Source of the DNA: an uncultured Deferribacterales bacterium
GTDB taxonomy: Bacteria; Chrysiogenota; Deferribacteres; Deferribacterales; Mucispirillaceae
NCBI GenBank assembly: GCA_947853665.1
Contig: CANTXF010000016.1
Span: 62,001-126,000 of the forward strand
Length of the DNA: 64,000 bases
Direction of reading: 5' to 3'
Shown here: in pieces, positions 23,057 to 31,644 of the stretch
Numbering within the stretch: the first letter of the stretch is position 1
How the letters are laid out: each line of letters starts with the position of its first letter
Made by a program: the position numbers and the translations under genes
Notes under the pieces: generated by a model
Told to the model about the DNA's origin: nothing
The model's database searches: none
What the model saw: only the letters and a program-made list of their open reading frames with translations

Positions 23057-25485
23057 AAACGCTTTATCCGCAGAGAATTAAGCACCACAAAAAGGGAGCT
23101 TACGCTCATAAAGGCGGCGGACATTACAGGATGGATTAACCCGGCTACGGCCAGAGGTATGGCTATCAGATTGTAGGAGAAAGCCCAAAACAGGTTTTCC
23201 TTTATTATTCTCAAACTCTTACGGCATATTTCATAAGCTTTTACTATAAGGTTTAAATCGCTTCTCAGCATAACGGCCGAAGCGCTCTCTATGGAAATAT
23301 CGGTTCCTTCCCTCATTGATATTCCCACTCCTGCGGCAGTAAGGGCTATCGCGTCGTTTATCCCGTCTCCGGTCATTACCGTCTTTGCAGGATTCGGGGA
23401 GGATTTAATTATCTCCGATTTCTCGAAAGGCGAAATTCCCGCATATACTGGAATTTTAAGGCCGATATTTTCAAGAACCCGTGCCGCGGCGTTCAGGCTG
23501 TCTCCCGTCAGGACAGATACACCGCATCCTTTTTCCATAAGAGCTTTTACTGCATCGGCCGCTCCTTGCCTCGCAGCGTCGGTCATACCGAATACGCCGG
23601 CAAGCTCGCCGTTTACGGCGGAATAAACCACCGTCATGCCGCCCTGTTTCCATTGTTCCCCGTTTTCTGTAATATCAGGCTGGGAGGACATATTAACGCC
23701 CTTTTCTTCCATAAAACGAAAAGAACCTATAACAACGCTTTCCCCGTTTACGCGGGCTTCCGCTCCCTTTGCAGGGATATCCGCAAAATCACGGGCTTCA
23801 TAGTAAGCGTCCTCAAGGAAAGAAACGGCTTTTGAAGCCGGATGTTTTGACTTTCTTGCCGCAGAAGCTATAAGTTTCAGGGCCTCTTTGCTTTTTTGGG
23901 AAATAATCATTTTTTCAACGGTCATACGGCCTTCGGTAAGCGTTCCTGTCTTATCAAAATAGAAATCGTCAGCGGAGGCAAAGCGTTCTATGGCCTCCCC
24001 GTTTTTAAAAACTATTCCCTCGTGCGAAAGCCTTGAAGATGCGGTTATAACTGCTAAAGGCGTGGCCAGGCCCATGGCGCACGGGCAGGCGATCACTAAA
24101 ACGGACACTGCTTTCATAAGACTTTCCGAAAATCCGTCTCCTGCAATCAGCCATGCCGCAAAGGTACATGCGGCGACGCATAATACAAAAGGAACAAACC
24201 TTCCGACAAATCTGTCCGCCACATCCTGTATAGGAGCTTTGCTTTCCTGAGCTTCTTCCACAGAAGCGGCAATCTTCGACAAAAACGTTTCGCTCCCCAC
24301 AGCCGAAGCCCGTACAGTTATGACGCCGGTAAGGCATTTTGTTCCGGCAAATATCTCCGCCCCTTTTTCTTTATGGACGGGCTCCGGTTCTCCCGTAAGC
24401 ATGGATTCGTTCATATCAGCCGCGCCTTTTTCTATTATACCGTCGGCGGCGGCCGGAAAGCCGCTTTCCACTTCAAACAAATCGCCTTCTTTAAGCTGGG
24501 ATACCGGTATTACGACATAATCCTCATCATTTCCCGGAAGCAGAACTTTCACTCTCGAAGGCCTAAGAGACATAAGTTTTCTTACGGCGTTTCCGCTTTT
24601 TTGCCTGGCTCCGGCTTCTATGAACCTTCCCAGCAGTATCAGCGTAATAATCATGGCGGAAGTATCAAAATAGGTCTCCGCCCCTGTAAAAATGGCGGCA
24701 ACGCTATAAAGATAAGCACTTCCAGAACCTATAACCACAAGGGTATCCATTGTGAAATTGCGGTTTTTAAGGGCTTTTAAGGAATTTTTAAAAAACGGCA
24801 TACCAGCATAAAAAATGACCGGGGTTGCCAGAAACCACGATATAACTCTGAAAAGACGCCTGAAGCTTTCATCCATCCCTTGAAAATATCCGGCGTATAA
24901 AGCCGCCGAATATATCATAAGCTGCATGGTAAAAAAAGCGGCTGTGCCGAAGCGGTAAAAATAATCCTTCCGCTCCCTGTCCTGGACTGTTTCCTCGTCG
25001 CCGTAAGGAAGCGGGCAATATCCAAGACGGGTGATTTTTTTCAGCACATCTCCCAGGCTTATTAAGCCTGGATCAAACTGTATCCTGGCTTTATGGCTGG
25101 CGTAGTTCATACGGACGTTTTTAACGCCCTTCTCTTTCGATACGGAATTTTCAATAAGCCATATACAGGCCGCGCACCGTATGCCAGAAATGACGACCGT
25201 AAGCTCAATAAGGCCGCCGGGAACGTCTTTTATACATGTTTCGAAATATTCCGGGGAAGCGTCGGCTTTTTCAACGGGCCCTGCCTGCCAATCGGCCCGT
25301 TTATCGTAAAACGAAGAAAAACCTTCTCCCTTTATAAGATGGTATACGGAGCGGCACCCTTCGCAGCAGAAACAAAGCCCGGAATCTCCTTCATCTACGC
25401 AGGACGCCCCTATTTCGCTTTCACAGTGGGCGCATCTGCGTTTTTCATCGGTTTTCCCGTACGTTATCGTCATCGTCGTCATCAT
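23053..25485 (-). CDS. ccoI: Cu(+)-exporting P1B-type ATPase CcoI (cbb3 assembly)
   Basis: The 810-residue heavy-metal P-type ATPase has an N-terminal Cys-rich finger (CAHCESEIGASC...CFCCEGC, about 17-42), an HMA domain with GIRCAACIW, and CPCAMG in the transport helix. The actuator TGEP, the phosphorylation loop DKTGTLTEG and GDGINDAIA follow. This N-terminal finger plus HMA layout marks the FixI/CcoI branch, which supplies copper to the CuB centre of cbb3 oxidase. It overlaps ccoS by 41 bp if the first ATG is used. ATGs at 25482 and 25473 are alternatives. Last gene of the cco operon. Confidence 0.94.
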   Translation of the reverse strand: MMTTMTITYGKTDEKRRCAHCESEIGASCVDEGDSGLCFCCEGCRSVYHLIKGEGFSSFYDKRADWQAGPVEKADASPEYFETCIKDVPGGLIELTVVISGIRCAACIWLIENSVSKEKGVKNVRMNYASHKARIQFDPGLISLGDVLKKITRLGYCPLPYGDEETVQDRERKDYFYRFGTAAFFTMQLMIYSAALYAGYFQGMDESFRRLFRVISWFLATPVIFYAGMPFFKNSLKALKNRNFTMDTLVVIGSGSAYLYSVAAIFTGAETYFDTSAMIITLILLGRFIEAGARQKSGNAVRKLMSLRPSRVKVLLPGNDEDYVVIPVSQLKEGDLFEVESGFPAAADGIIEKGAADMNESMLTGEPEPVHKEKGAEIFAGTKCLTGVITVRASAVGSETFLSKIAASVEEAQESKAPIQDVADRFVGRFVPFVLCVAACTFAAWLIAGDGFSESLMKAVSVLVIACPCAMGLATPLAVITASSRLSHEGIVFKNGEAIERFASADDFYFDKTGTLTEGRMTVEKMIISQKSKEALKLIASAARKSKHPASKAVSFLEDAYYEARDFADIPAKGAEARVNGESVVIGSFRFMEEKGVNMSSQPDITENGEQWKQGGMTVVYSAVNGELAGVFGMTDAARQGAADAVKALMEKGCGVSVLTGDSLNAAARVLENIGLKIPVYAGISPFEKSEIIKSSPNPAKTVMTGDGINDAIALTAAGVGISMREGTDISIESASAVMLRSDLNLIVKAYEICRKSLRIIKENLFWAFSYNLIAIPLAVAGLIHPVMSAAFMSVSSLFVVLNSLRIKRF

Positions 25486-25612
25486 CCAGCATACGGTATT
25501 TCGGGCCTTCTATATCGTCAAACTGCTTGTTTTTACCGGCGTAAAGAAAAAAACAAAACACGGCCAGACCCGCGACAAGACTTATTATTATGAGAAAGAA
25601 AAGAGACCCCAT
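25445..25612 (-). CDS. ccoS: cbb3 oxidase maturation protein CcoS
   Basis: The 55-residue protein has a single N-terminal membrane helix (MGSLFFLIIISLVAGLAVF), then KQFDDIEGPKYRML and a run of seven Asp. The FDDxEGP..RML stretch is the CcoS signature. CcoS is needed for cofactor insertion into CcoN. A longer frame begins at 25669 but overlaps fixH and has no ribosome site. The ATG at 25612 lies 2 bp after the fixH stop. The Asp-coding GAT/GAC run contains the ccoI start codons in another frame. Confidence 0.88.
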   Translation of the reverse strand: MGSLFFLIIISLVAGLAVFCFFLYAGKNKQFDDIEGPKYRMLDDDDDDDNVRENR

Positions 25613-25614
25613 AT

Positions 25615-26040
25615 TCAGTCTATATATAAACTTTTTGATATGGTCACATTTGTTTGGCCAGCGGAGCATAAAAGCTGCAGATTATACCATCCGGATGGTA
25701 TTTCCCCGGAAAAACCGTAGCCTTTTTCGGATTTTTCAAGAACATAATCTTTTCCGCCGCCGGGCCTTACAAGCCTGGCCTCCTTAACCGCCGCATCGGG
25801 GAAAATCGTGCCGGAAGGCTCAAAAATAAAACTTACGGAGATTCCTCCGGGGTGTTTTTCGGCTTTTATATTGCTTAACGCTTTCTCTATATTGTTTACG
25901 TTTACTACGGTTTCATCATATTTAAGGGCCGCTTCGTAGGTTTTTTCCTCAACGACTCCGTCAAAATGACGTTGAGCTATCATAAAAGTAATACCTAAAA
26001 GTGTTACTCCGAAAATTATAAGAGCTATCATCGGTTTCAT
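25615..26040 (-). CDS. fixH: FixH family protein (CcoH)
   Basis: The 141-residue protein has one N-terminal membrane anchor (about 5-22) and a periplasmic beta domain ending SGWYNLQLLCSAG. It lies between ccoG and ccoS, the standard place for FixH/CcoH, which stabilises cbb3 assembly together with CcoI. The sequence itself is weakly conserved, so the call rests on size, topology and position. The ATG follows the ccoG stop by one base, indicating coupling. Confidence 0.8.
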   Translation of the reverse strand: MKPMIALIIFGVTLLGITFMIAQRHFDGVVEEKTYEAALKYDETVVNVNNIEKALSNIKAEKHPGGISVSFIFEPSGTIFPDAAVKEARLVRPGGGKDYVLEKSEKGYGFSGEIPSGWYNLQLLCSAGQTNVTISKSLYID

Positions 26041-26041
26041 A

Positions 26042-27190
26042 TTAATTATTCCGTTTTTTTAAAATTATGGTATCGGTAAAGCCGCCGCTGGTAACGGCTT
26101 TTATTTTTATATCTCCTGAATGTTCCGCGCCAGTGCGGATTGTTACGGTTATTTTTTTCTTCTCCTTGGCTTTAAGGGATACGGTGCGCGGTTCGACCGT
26201 GCCACCATTTTCTATATCAAAGGTAACTATGGTATTTTTTAAAATTCCGTTTTTAAGCTTAAGCTCCGCGCGGTAATTTCCGACGCCGCTCTCGTATAAG
26301 CTGTCGTATTTAACAAAAAGCGGCCTGCTTTCAAAAACGTTGTAAACAAGCATTACCGAAAGAAGAAGAGCAATGGACATAGTTATGAGAAGATTGGCTC
26401 TTTTAACTGTAAACCTGCCCACGCTGCCCCAATTATAGCCTATAACCGAGCTTCCTCCGCGCTTTGACAATACCTTTTCGCATGTAACTATACAGGTTTC
26501 GCAATAAACGCAGGCGTTATCTGGGGTTTTGCGCGGGTCTATTTTAACCGGGCATTTTCTTACGCAGGCCAGGCAGTTTATGCATTTATCCTCATCGCCC
26601 TTTAATAATCCGACATAGAGGGTGTCGCTGTCGCTCATAAGAGTCTGCATTTTTGCGTAAGGACACAAATATCGGCACCATAAAAAGCCGACAAAAGCAA
26701 AGTCCAGAAAAAGAGCGATAAAAATAACGGACCAAATTATATAAGCCGTTCCGCCAAAATGGTTTACGGCTCCGTATATAAAATCGGCCGGAGGAATGAA
26801 GTACCACATCCAGTTGAGAGAGAGAATCAAAGCGCTTAGCAACGCTAAAAAAACAGCGGCAGCCCTTCTGTAGTTTTTTTTAAGCTTACCGGATAAGTCC
26901 GTTATAAGCTTTGAAAAAAACGATTGAGGACAAAACCATCCGCACCATATCCGGCCGAATATCTGCGTTACGAATATAAATATAAAAACAAAAAGCAGTA
27001 TAACCAGGGACGTAACGAAAAAATTATCGAAAGTAATAATATTATTGAAAAGGTACAGCCTTAAACGCTCCGCATCGAAGCGTATAAGGCCGTTGCCGTT
27101 GGATGTTTTTATGAACGGAGCAATCAGGAAGAAGGATACCGCAGTTCCCTGCAGTATCCTTAAAATCCTTCTACGGCAGCTTATCGTCAT
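26042..27190 (-). CDS. ccoG: Cytochrome c oxidase accessory protein CcoG
   Basis: The 382-residue membrane ferredoxin has several N-terminal helices, WCGWFCPQSFF and CRYLCPYAKMQ Cys motifs, and two [4Fe-4S] sets (CINCLACVRKCP and CVYCETCIVTCEK). An Ig-like C-terminal domain completes it, as in FixG/RdxA. CcoG reduces Cu2+ to Cu+ during cbb3 assembly. Start MTISCRRR lies inside the 3' end of the upstream 50-codon gene (20-bp overlap). Confidence 0.93.
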   Translation of the reverse strand: MTISCRRRILRILQGTAVSFFLIAPFIKTSNGNGLIRFDAERLRLYLFNNIITFDNFFVTSLVILLFVFIFIFVTQIFGRIWCGWFCPQSFFSKLITDLSGKLKKNYRRAAAVFLALLSALILSLNWMWYFIPPADFIYGAVNHFGGTAYIIWSVIFIALFLDFAFVGFLWCRYLCPYAKMQTLMSDSDTLYVGLLKGDEDKCINCLACVRKCPVKIDPRKTPDNACVYCETCIVTCEKVLSKRGGSSVIGYNWGSVGRFTVKRANLLITMSIALLLSVMLVYNVFESRPLFVKYDSLYESGVGNYRAELKLKNGILKNTIVTFDIENGGTVEPRTVSLKAKEKKKITVTIRTGAEHSGDIKIKAVTSGGFTDTIILKKRNN

Positions 27191-27323
27191 CGTCGTCTTT
27201 CAGCATTTCAAATTTCGGTTCTTCAACGTTTTTCTTCCTTTTTCCCGAAAAGTAGTAAAAGATAACCGCAATCATGGCGATAACAAGCAAAGCGCCGAAT
27301 ATAGTAAGCAACATTCCGCCCAT
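27171..27323 (-). CDS. 50-residue membrane protein with acidic tail, CcoS/CcoQ-like
   Basis: This small gene has an ATG at 27323, GGAG about 13 bases upstream, and a TAG at 27171-27173. The product has one N-terminal helix (about residues 4-24), a basic KRKK, then EEPKFEMLKDDDDDKLP. The end resembles the tail of CcoS (PKYRML plus Asp run) encoded 1.6 kb downstream, suggesting a duplicated or divergent CcoS, or a CcoQ-type subunit. It lies between the FixP-N-like gene and ccoG and overlaps the ccoG start by 20 bp. Function is inferred from position only. Confidence 0.7.
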   Translation of the reverse strand: MGGMLLTIFGALLVIAMIAVIFYYFSGKRKKNVEEPKFEMLKDDDDDKLP

Positions 27324-27340
27324 TCGTTTTTTTGTTCTCC

Positions 27341-27541
27341 TTATTTTGCCTGCATGGACTGCTCGAACGCTTTATCCTGAGTCCAGCCGGATATATCCGG
27401 CGTATAGGCTATGTAATAATAGATTCCCCAAATTATAAGCCCGGCAAAAAGCAGCACCCATCCGATAGGCAGTTTTTTGGAGGTATCCTTGCGTTCCATT
27501 GCGCTGATGTCGTCTTGTTCTTCCATATTGGGATTAGGCAT
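27341..27541 (-). CDS. Small membrane protein resembling the N-terminal domain of CcoP/FixP
   Basis: The 66-residue protein has a hydrophilic charged start, a single helix (LPIGWVLLFAGLIIWGIYYY, about 25-44) and a short tail. The LPxxW...WGIYY pattern is that of the FixP-N membrane anchor which, in ordinary CcoP, precedes two cytochrome c domains. Here nothing follows the anchor. AAGGAGG lies 6 bases before the ATG at 27541. A longer frame from 27610 would overlap ccoO and lacks such a site. It may act as a CcoQ-like subunit or as a detached CcoP anchor. Confidence 0.75.
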   Translation of the reverse strand: MPNPNMEEQDDISAMERKDTSKKLPIGWVLLFAGLIIWGIYYYIAYTPDISGWTQDKAFEQSMQAK

Positions 27542-27552
27542 ATACGTCCTCC

Positions 27553-28464
27553 TTAATTGGAAGCCTGCTGCTTGGCGGCAAGCATCCGGCAATAGGATAC
27601 GAGATCCCATATATCGTTTTTAGTCATTATATTTATATGTTCTGGCATCATGCCGGGCAAGCCGTTGGCAACATCCACAAAAATCTGTCCGTCGGAAGTA
27701 TATTCGTCCACAAGGTCGGTTATTCCTGATGCAATATTGGTGCCCTCCCCATTTACGCCGTGGCAGAAAAAGCAGTTGGCTTCATAAAGAACGCGGCCTT
27801 TTTCCGCGGAAGCTGCGTCGTCCTTAAAAGGATTCTGGGCGTTTTCATAATCCTCTGGCAGCACTGCAACATAGTTTTTACGCTCGACAGCGGAGCCTAC
27901 GACCTGCATATAAGCCACCATGGCGTCAAGCTGGGTGCGGCTTTTAAGGGCTTCGATATCTTCCTGCGTGTAAGGAAATCCCAAAACGTCCATACCGCGC
28001 TTTGTCTGCTCTATGTCTATGGGCTTAGACGCAAGCCAATCATATTTGGGCATATTGGAAAGAGGATAGAAAGCCTGCGGATTATTAAAGTGGTCTATAT
28101 GCCACTGGTCGGAATATTTTCCGCCTATACGCGCAAGATCCGGCCCGGTACGCTTAGAACCCCAAAGGAAAGGATGTTCGTAATAGTTTTCCCCGGCTTT
28201 GGAATATTCCCCGTATCTGAGCACGTCGGCTTTAAGAGGACGCACTGTCTGCGTATGGCAGTTGAAACAGCCTTCCTTCTGGTAAAGGTCTCTGCCGGCA
28301 AGCTGAAGCGCGGTATAAGGTTTAAGATTATCAAGCTTGGGATGCATATCTTTCATGGCAAGCGGTACAAACGCGGTAATTACCGAGCCTATGATAACGG
28401 CTACTGCCACCACAACGGTGAAAACTACGGATTTGCTGTATATGGAGTTTTTATTATCGCTCAT
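27553..28464 (-). CDS. ccoO: cbb3 oxidase subunit CcoO fused to a second cytochrome c domain
   Basis: 303 residues. Residues 1-190 are a complete CcoO: a membrane anchor at 13-36, heme site CFNCH at 66-70, QTVRP, RTGPDLARIGGKYS, the NMPKYDWL axial-Met segment and LDAMVAYMQVVG, where CcoO normally ends. A linker (191-218) leads to another cytochrome c domain with CFFCH at 231-235 and LPGMMPEH (axial Met about 272). This second part looks like one of the CcoP cytochrome domains. Ribosome site GGAG. No separate diheme CcoP is encoded in the operon. Confidence 0.88.
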   Translation of the reverse strand: MSDNKNSIYSKSVVFTVVVAVAVIIGSVITAFVPLAMKDMHPKLDNLKPYTALQLAGRDLYQKEGCFNCHTQTVRPLKADVLRYGEYSKAGENYYEHPFLWGSKRTGPDLARIGGKYSDQWHIDHFNNPQAFYPLSNMPKYDWLASKPIDIEQTKRGMDVLGFPYTQEDIEALKSRTQLDAMVAYMQVVGSAVERKNYVAVLPEDYENAQNPFKDDAASAEKGRVLYEANCFFCHGVNGEGTNIASGITDLVDEYTSDGQIFVDVANGLPGMMPEHINIMTKNDIWDLVSYCRMLAAKQQASN

Positions 28465-28479
28465 GTTCGGCTCCTATTC

Positions 28480-29877
28480 CTATCTGTTGGACGCTAAGGC
28501 GCGCTCGCCCTTAACGATCGTCATTATAAAGTTATAAAGGAACACAAGCATACCTACAATGAATATGGCTCCGGAAACGGTTCTGAGCTGCCAGTAAGGG
28601 TAATTTCCCACGAGGCCGTCCATAAAGGTATATAAAAGCGTTCCGTCGGCATTGAGGCTTTTCCACATAAGACCCTGGCGGATACCGGTTATCCACATGG
28701 TAATGGAAAACATTACCTGCCCCACAAGCACAAGCCAGAAATGGGTATTGGCTAATTTTACGCTGAATATGTCCACTTTATAAATTTTTGATACAACATA
28801 ATACATGGCGGCGGTTATAGTCAGCACGACCCACCCCATGGTTCCCATATGGACGTGCCCAGGAACCCAGTCCGTATAGTGCACGAGAGCGCTCACAGCC
28901 CTTATGCCCTGAGACGGTCCCTGAAGGGTCTGAAGGCCGTAAAAAGTTATGCCGGCAATAAAAAATTTGGTAAGGTAATGAGTTCTCAGACGGGACCAGT
29001 CCGGCTCGACGGTCATATATCCGTTTACCACGGAACCCCACGACGGAGCAATGAGTATCATGGTAAATACTATTCCCAGAGTCTGGAGCCAGTCGGGAAG
29101 CGGAGTATATACCAGGTGGTGGGCTCCCGTCCACATATATACGAAAATAAGCGACCAGAAAGATATTATGGACAGCCTGTGGCTGTATATGGGAAGACCG
29201 GTCGATTTCGGCAGAAAATAATAGAACATGGCCAGAATCGGCATCGTAAAAAGAAATCCGACGATGTTGTGCCCGTACCACCATTCTACGTTGGCGCTGT
29301 TAAGGCCTGCAAACAGATGGTAAGATTTGCCCAAAGTGGCTATCAGTGAAAGGTTGTTTACTATATAGAGCAGAGCGATTGCGACTATGGTGGCTATAAT
29401 GTACCATAGGGACACATACATCTGTTTTTCTTTTCTCGTTATTATAGTGCCGAGTATGTTTACCGAAAAAAGCACCCACACTACAACGACGCCCAGATCC
29501 ACCGGCCATTCGAACTCCGCGTATTCAAGAGACTGGTTAAGCCCCATGAACAGGGTTATCATGCCGGCCAATACCACAATATTGTAAATCCACATGGTAA
29601 TAACCGCAAGCTTCGGAAAAAGCAGCGGCCTTTTGGTAAGCCTGATAACGATGTAGTAAAAAAGCCCCATAATCGTAAAAAGCCCCAAACCGTAAGCAAG
29701 AACGTTGGTATGCACGATCCTGAGACGTCCGAAGGAAAAATATTCCCCGAAATTAAAAGCTGCGTCCCACATCTGGACTGAGATAAGAAGACCTATAAGC
29801 AGGCCTATCACGCCCCAGACAAGGCCGGAGTAGAAATAACCCAAGACAATTTTAGAATCGCCGGAGAGTTCTTTCAT
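28480..29877 (-). CDS. ccoN: cbb3-type cytochrome c oxidase subunit I CcoN
   Basis: The roughly 465-residue subunit has about 12 membrane helices. Heme and copper ligands sit in IVHTNVLAYG, WWYGHNIVGF, GAHHLVYTP and VPGHVHMGTMGW. It reduces O2 to water at the heme b3-CuB site with high oxygen affinity. The start at 29877 (MKELSGDSK) is preferred over the in-frame ATG at 29892 because GGGGGAC lies 8-13 bases upstream of the former, while the latter has no ribosome site. First gene of the operon, with a good promoter 46-74 bp upstream. Confidence 0.95.
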   Translation of the reverse strand: MKELSGDSKIVLGYFYSGLVWGVIGLLIGLLISVQMWDAAFNFGEYFSFGRLRIVHTNVLAYGLGLFTIMGLFYYIVIRLTKRPLLFPKLAVITMWIYNIVVLAGMITLFMGLNQSLEYAEFEWPVDLGVVVVWVLFSVNILGTIITRKEKQMYVSLWYIIATIVAIALLYIVNNLSLIATLGKSYHLFAGLNSANVEWWYGHNIVGFLFTMPILAMFYYFLPKSTGLPIYSHRLSIISFWSLIFVYMWTGAHHLVYTPLPDWLQTLGIVFTMILIAPSWGSVVNGYMTVEPDWSRLRTHYLTKFFIAGITFYGLQTLQGPSQGIRAVSALVHYTDWVPGHVHMGTMGWVVLTITAAMYYVVSKIYKVDIFSVKLANTHFWLVLVGQVMFSITMWITGIRQGLMWKSLNADGTLLYTFMDGLVGNYPYWQLRTVSGAIFIVGMLVFLYNFIMTIVKGERALASNR

Positions 29878-29922
29878 AATAAAGTCCCCCATTAAAAATT
29901 AGTTGTACACGGCAATGCGTTT

Positions 29923-29951
29923 ATCATAATTAAATATTGACAATAAATCAA
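29923..29951 (-). promoter_or_regulatory. Promoter of the cco operon
   Basis: Read on the minus strand: TTGATT (29951-29946), 17 bp, TATGAT (29928-29923). The -35 is part of TTGAT-n5-GTCAA, which resembles an FNR/CRP-type half-site pair but with one base more than the standard spacing of four. Confidence 0.65.
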
Positions 29952-30006
29952 GATGTTTTCAGTCTTTTTATATCGATATTGCGATATTATTAAATTAAAT
30001 AAACCG

Positions 30007-30843
30007 TTAATAAACCAAATTCAATGCGTTACGTTTAATTTTTATAAAAACGGAGGTTTTTTCTATGGGCATGAATTCTCCGTCAATCTGGCAGCAAGAC
30101 GCTCCCCTTACCTTAACATAATCAGAAGATACGGTAACGCCTGAAAAACCCATGCCCAACGCTATTGACAGCACGGATTTTAAAACAGGCCGTATGCCGG
30201 GATAAGGAACGGAAAACAGATTAAGCCTGCCCGGCTGAATTTTACCCAATCTGTATTTACCCCCGTAACAGGCCGCCACCGATACTATCAGGTGATACGC
30301 GGTAACGCCGGAACCGCCTGAAAAAACTTCAAAAGGCTTAAAGTTATTATTTAATAAAGCGACACAACCATTTAATATATGAGCAAGTTTTTTAAATTTA
30401 TATTTTTTTCCGGAAGAATGCACACGTTTTACCGTTTCCGCGTCAAAGCCGAAACCTACCATCAAAAGAAACAATCTTTCGTCAAGATAACCGGCGCTTA
30501 TACGGGTTTTATTTTTTAAATCCATTTTTTTGGCGGCTTTTACCGGATCGAGGCCTATACCGTATTCGCAGCAGAAAACGTTGGCCGTGCCGAAAGGAAG
30601 AACGGAGAAAAGCTTTGAAGTGCCTGCAAGCCCCTGGGCCGCTTCGTTCGCCAGCCCGTCGCCTCCCGCCGCTATAATAAAATCCGCGTCGGCGGCCGCG
30701 GCAATCTCCGCCGCGTGCCCCGCCCTTTCCGTAAGAACGACGGATACGTTTCCGAATTTACGTTTCAGTATATTTTTCGTTTTCTCAAGCGTATGCGGGT
30801 TATATCCTCCGCTTGCAGGGTTGGCTATTATTAAGGTGGTCAT
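30007..30843 (-). CDS. Diacylglycerol/lipid kinase family protein
   Basis: The 278-residue protein of the YegS/BmrU/DgkB type has IANPASGGYNPH at the N-terminus, the nucleotide loop IIAAGGDGLANEAAQGL (GGDGT-like) and LPFGTANVFCCEYG. A C-terminal beta sandwich with ASCCQIDGE (D-G-E metal site) follows. Such enzymes phosphorylate diacylglycerol, other lipids or sphingosine-like molecules at the inner membrane. It is the 3' end of the run with mlaEFD and mqnD, so a lipid role fits. The actual lipid is unknown. Confidence 0.82.
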   Translation of the reverse strand: MTTLIIANPASGGYNPHTLEKTKNILKRKFGNVSVVLTERAGHAAEIAAAADADFIIAAGGDGLANEAAQGLAGTSKLFSVLPFGTANVFCCEYGIGLDPVKAAKKMDLKNKTRISAGYLDERLFLLMVGFGFDAETVKRVHSSGKKYKFKKLAHILNGCVALLNNNFKPFEVFSGGSGVTAYHLIVSVAACYGGKYRLGKIQPGRLNLFSVPYPGIRPVLKSVLSIALGMGFSGVTVSSDYVKVRGASCCQIDGEFMPIEKTSVFIKIKRNALNLVY

Positions 30844-30849
30844 AAGCTC

Positions 30850-31644
30850 CTAACAAAAAACGGAATCGTCGGTTCCCAAAAGCAGAGATATACCGCCCGA
30901 GGCTTTGGTAAGGTCGAAAGAATATTCGTTTACATAAAGGGACACATGGGCCCTTATAACGCCGTCGTCCATATCCTGAGCGTATTTTTTTACGTAACCG
31001 TAAGCCGCCGCCGGATTTGCCTCCGCGAAAGTCAATGATTTTTTAATCATATTATTGACGTCTCCGGCAATATGCAAATATTTTTTATTAAGGGCTATAA
31101 ACCCCAGAGGTATGGGCTGCCCGAAACGTTTTTCCCAAAGCTCGCCCATATCCGCCAGCTTTTTCAGCCCGTATGAACCGTATGTAAACCTGCCTTCGTG
31201 TATTACAAGCCCGGCGTCAAATTCGCCGGACGCGACCCCCGGCATTATTTTATCGAAACGTACCTCCTGCACGTTGTCCGCACATTCGGGATAAAACATC
31301 TTAAAAACCATAAATGCCGTCGTGTTTTTTCCCGGTATCGCAATCTTTTTGCCTTTAAGTTCCGCCGGATTTTCGTATTTGCGCGCCAGCAAAAGAGGCC
31401 CGCATCCGAATCCCAGCGCACCGCCGCATTTTAGTATTTTATAATTTTCTTTTATTTCCGGAAAAACGCCGAAGGATACTTTAACTATATCCAATGCTCC
31501 CTTAATCGCCTGAAGGTTAAGAAGCTGCACGTCGTCCATTATGCCTGTAAGCCTGAAAGGATATTCCACATCCCCTCTTACGGCGGCCCCGAAAATATAC
31601 GTATCGTTGGGGCACGTAGATATTCCCAGCTTCAGAGTATCCAT
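30850..31644 (-). CDS. mqnD: 1,4-dihydroxy-6-naphthoate synthase MqnD
   Basis: The 264-residue periplasmic-binding-protein-like enzyme has the MqnD opening LKLGISTCPNDTYIFGA, a middle GFGCGPLLLARK, VIHEGRFTY and IPLGFIALNKKY. It acts late in the futalosine route to menaquinone, turning the cyclic de-hypoxanthine-futalosine product into 1,4-dihydroxy-6-naphthoate. A GTG at 31647 is one codon upstream of the ATG used here. The ATG overlaps the mlaD stop (TGATG). mqnA, B and C are not in the window. Confidence 0.9.
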   Translation of the reverse strand: MDTLKLGISTCPNDTYIFGAAVRGDVEYPFRLTGIMDDVQLLNLQAIKGALDIVKVSFGVFPEIKENYKILKCGGALGFGCGPLLLARKYENPAELKGKKIAIPGKNTTAFMVFKMFYPECADNVQEVRFDKIMPGVASGEFDAGLVIHEGRFTYGSYGLKKLADMGELWEKRFGQPIPLGFIALNKKYLHIAGDVNNMIKKSLTFAEANPAAAYGYVKKYAQDMDDGVIRAHVSLYVNEYSFDLTKASGGISLLLGTDDSVFC

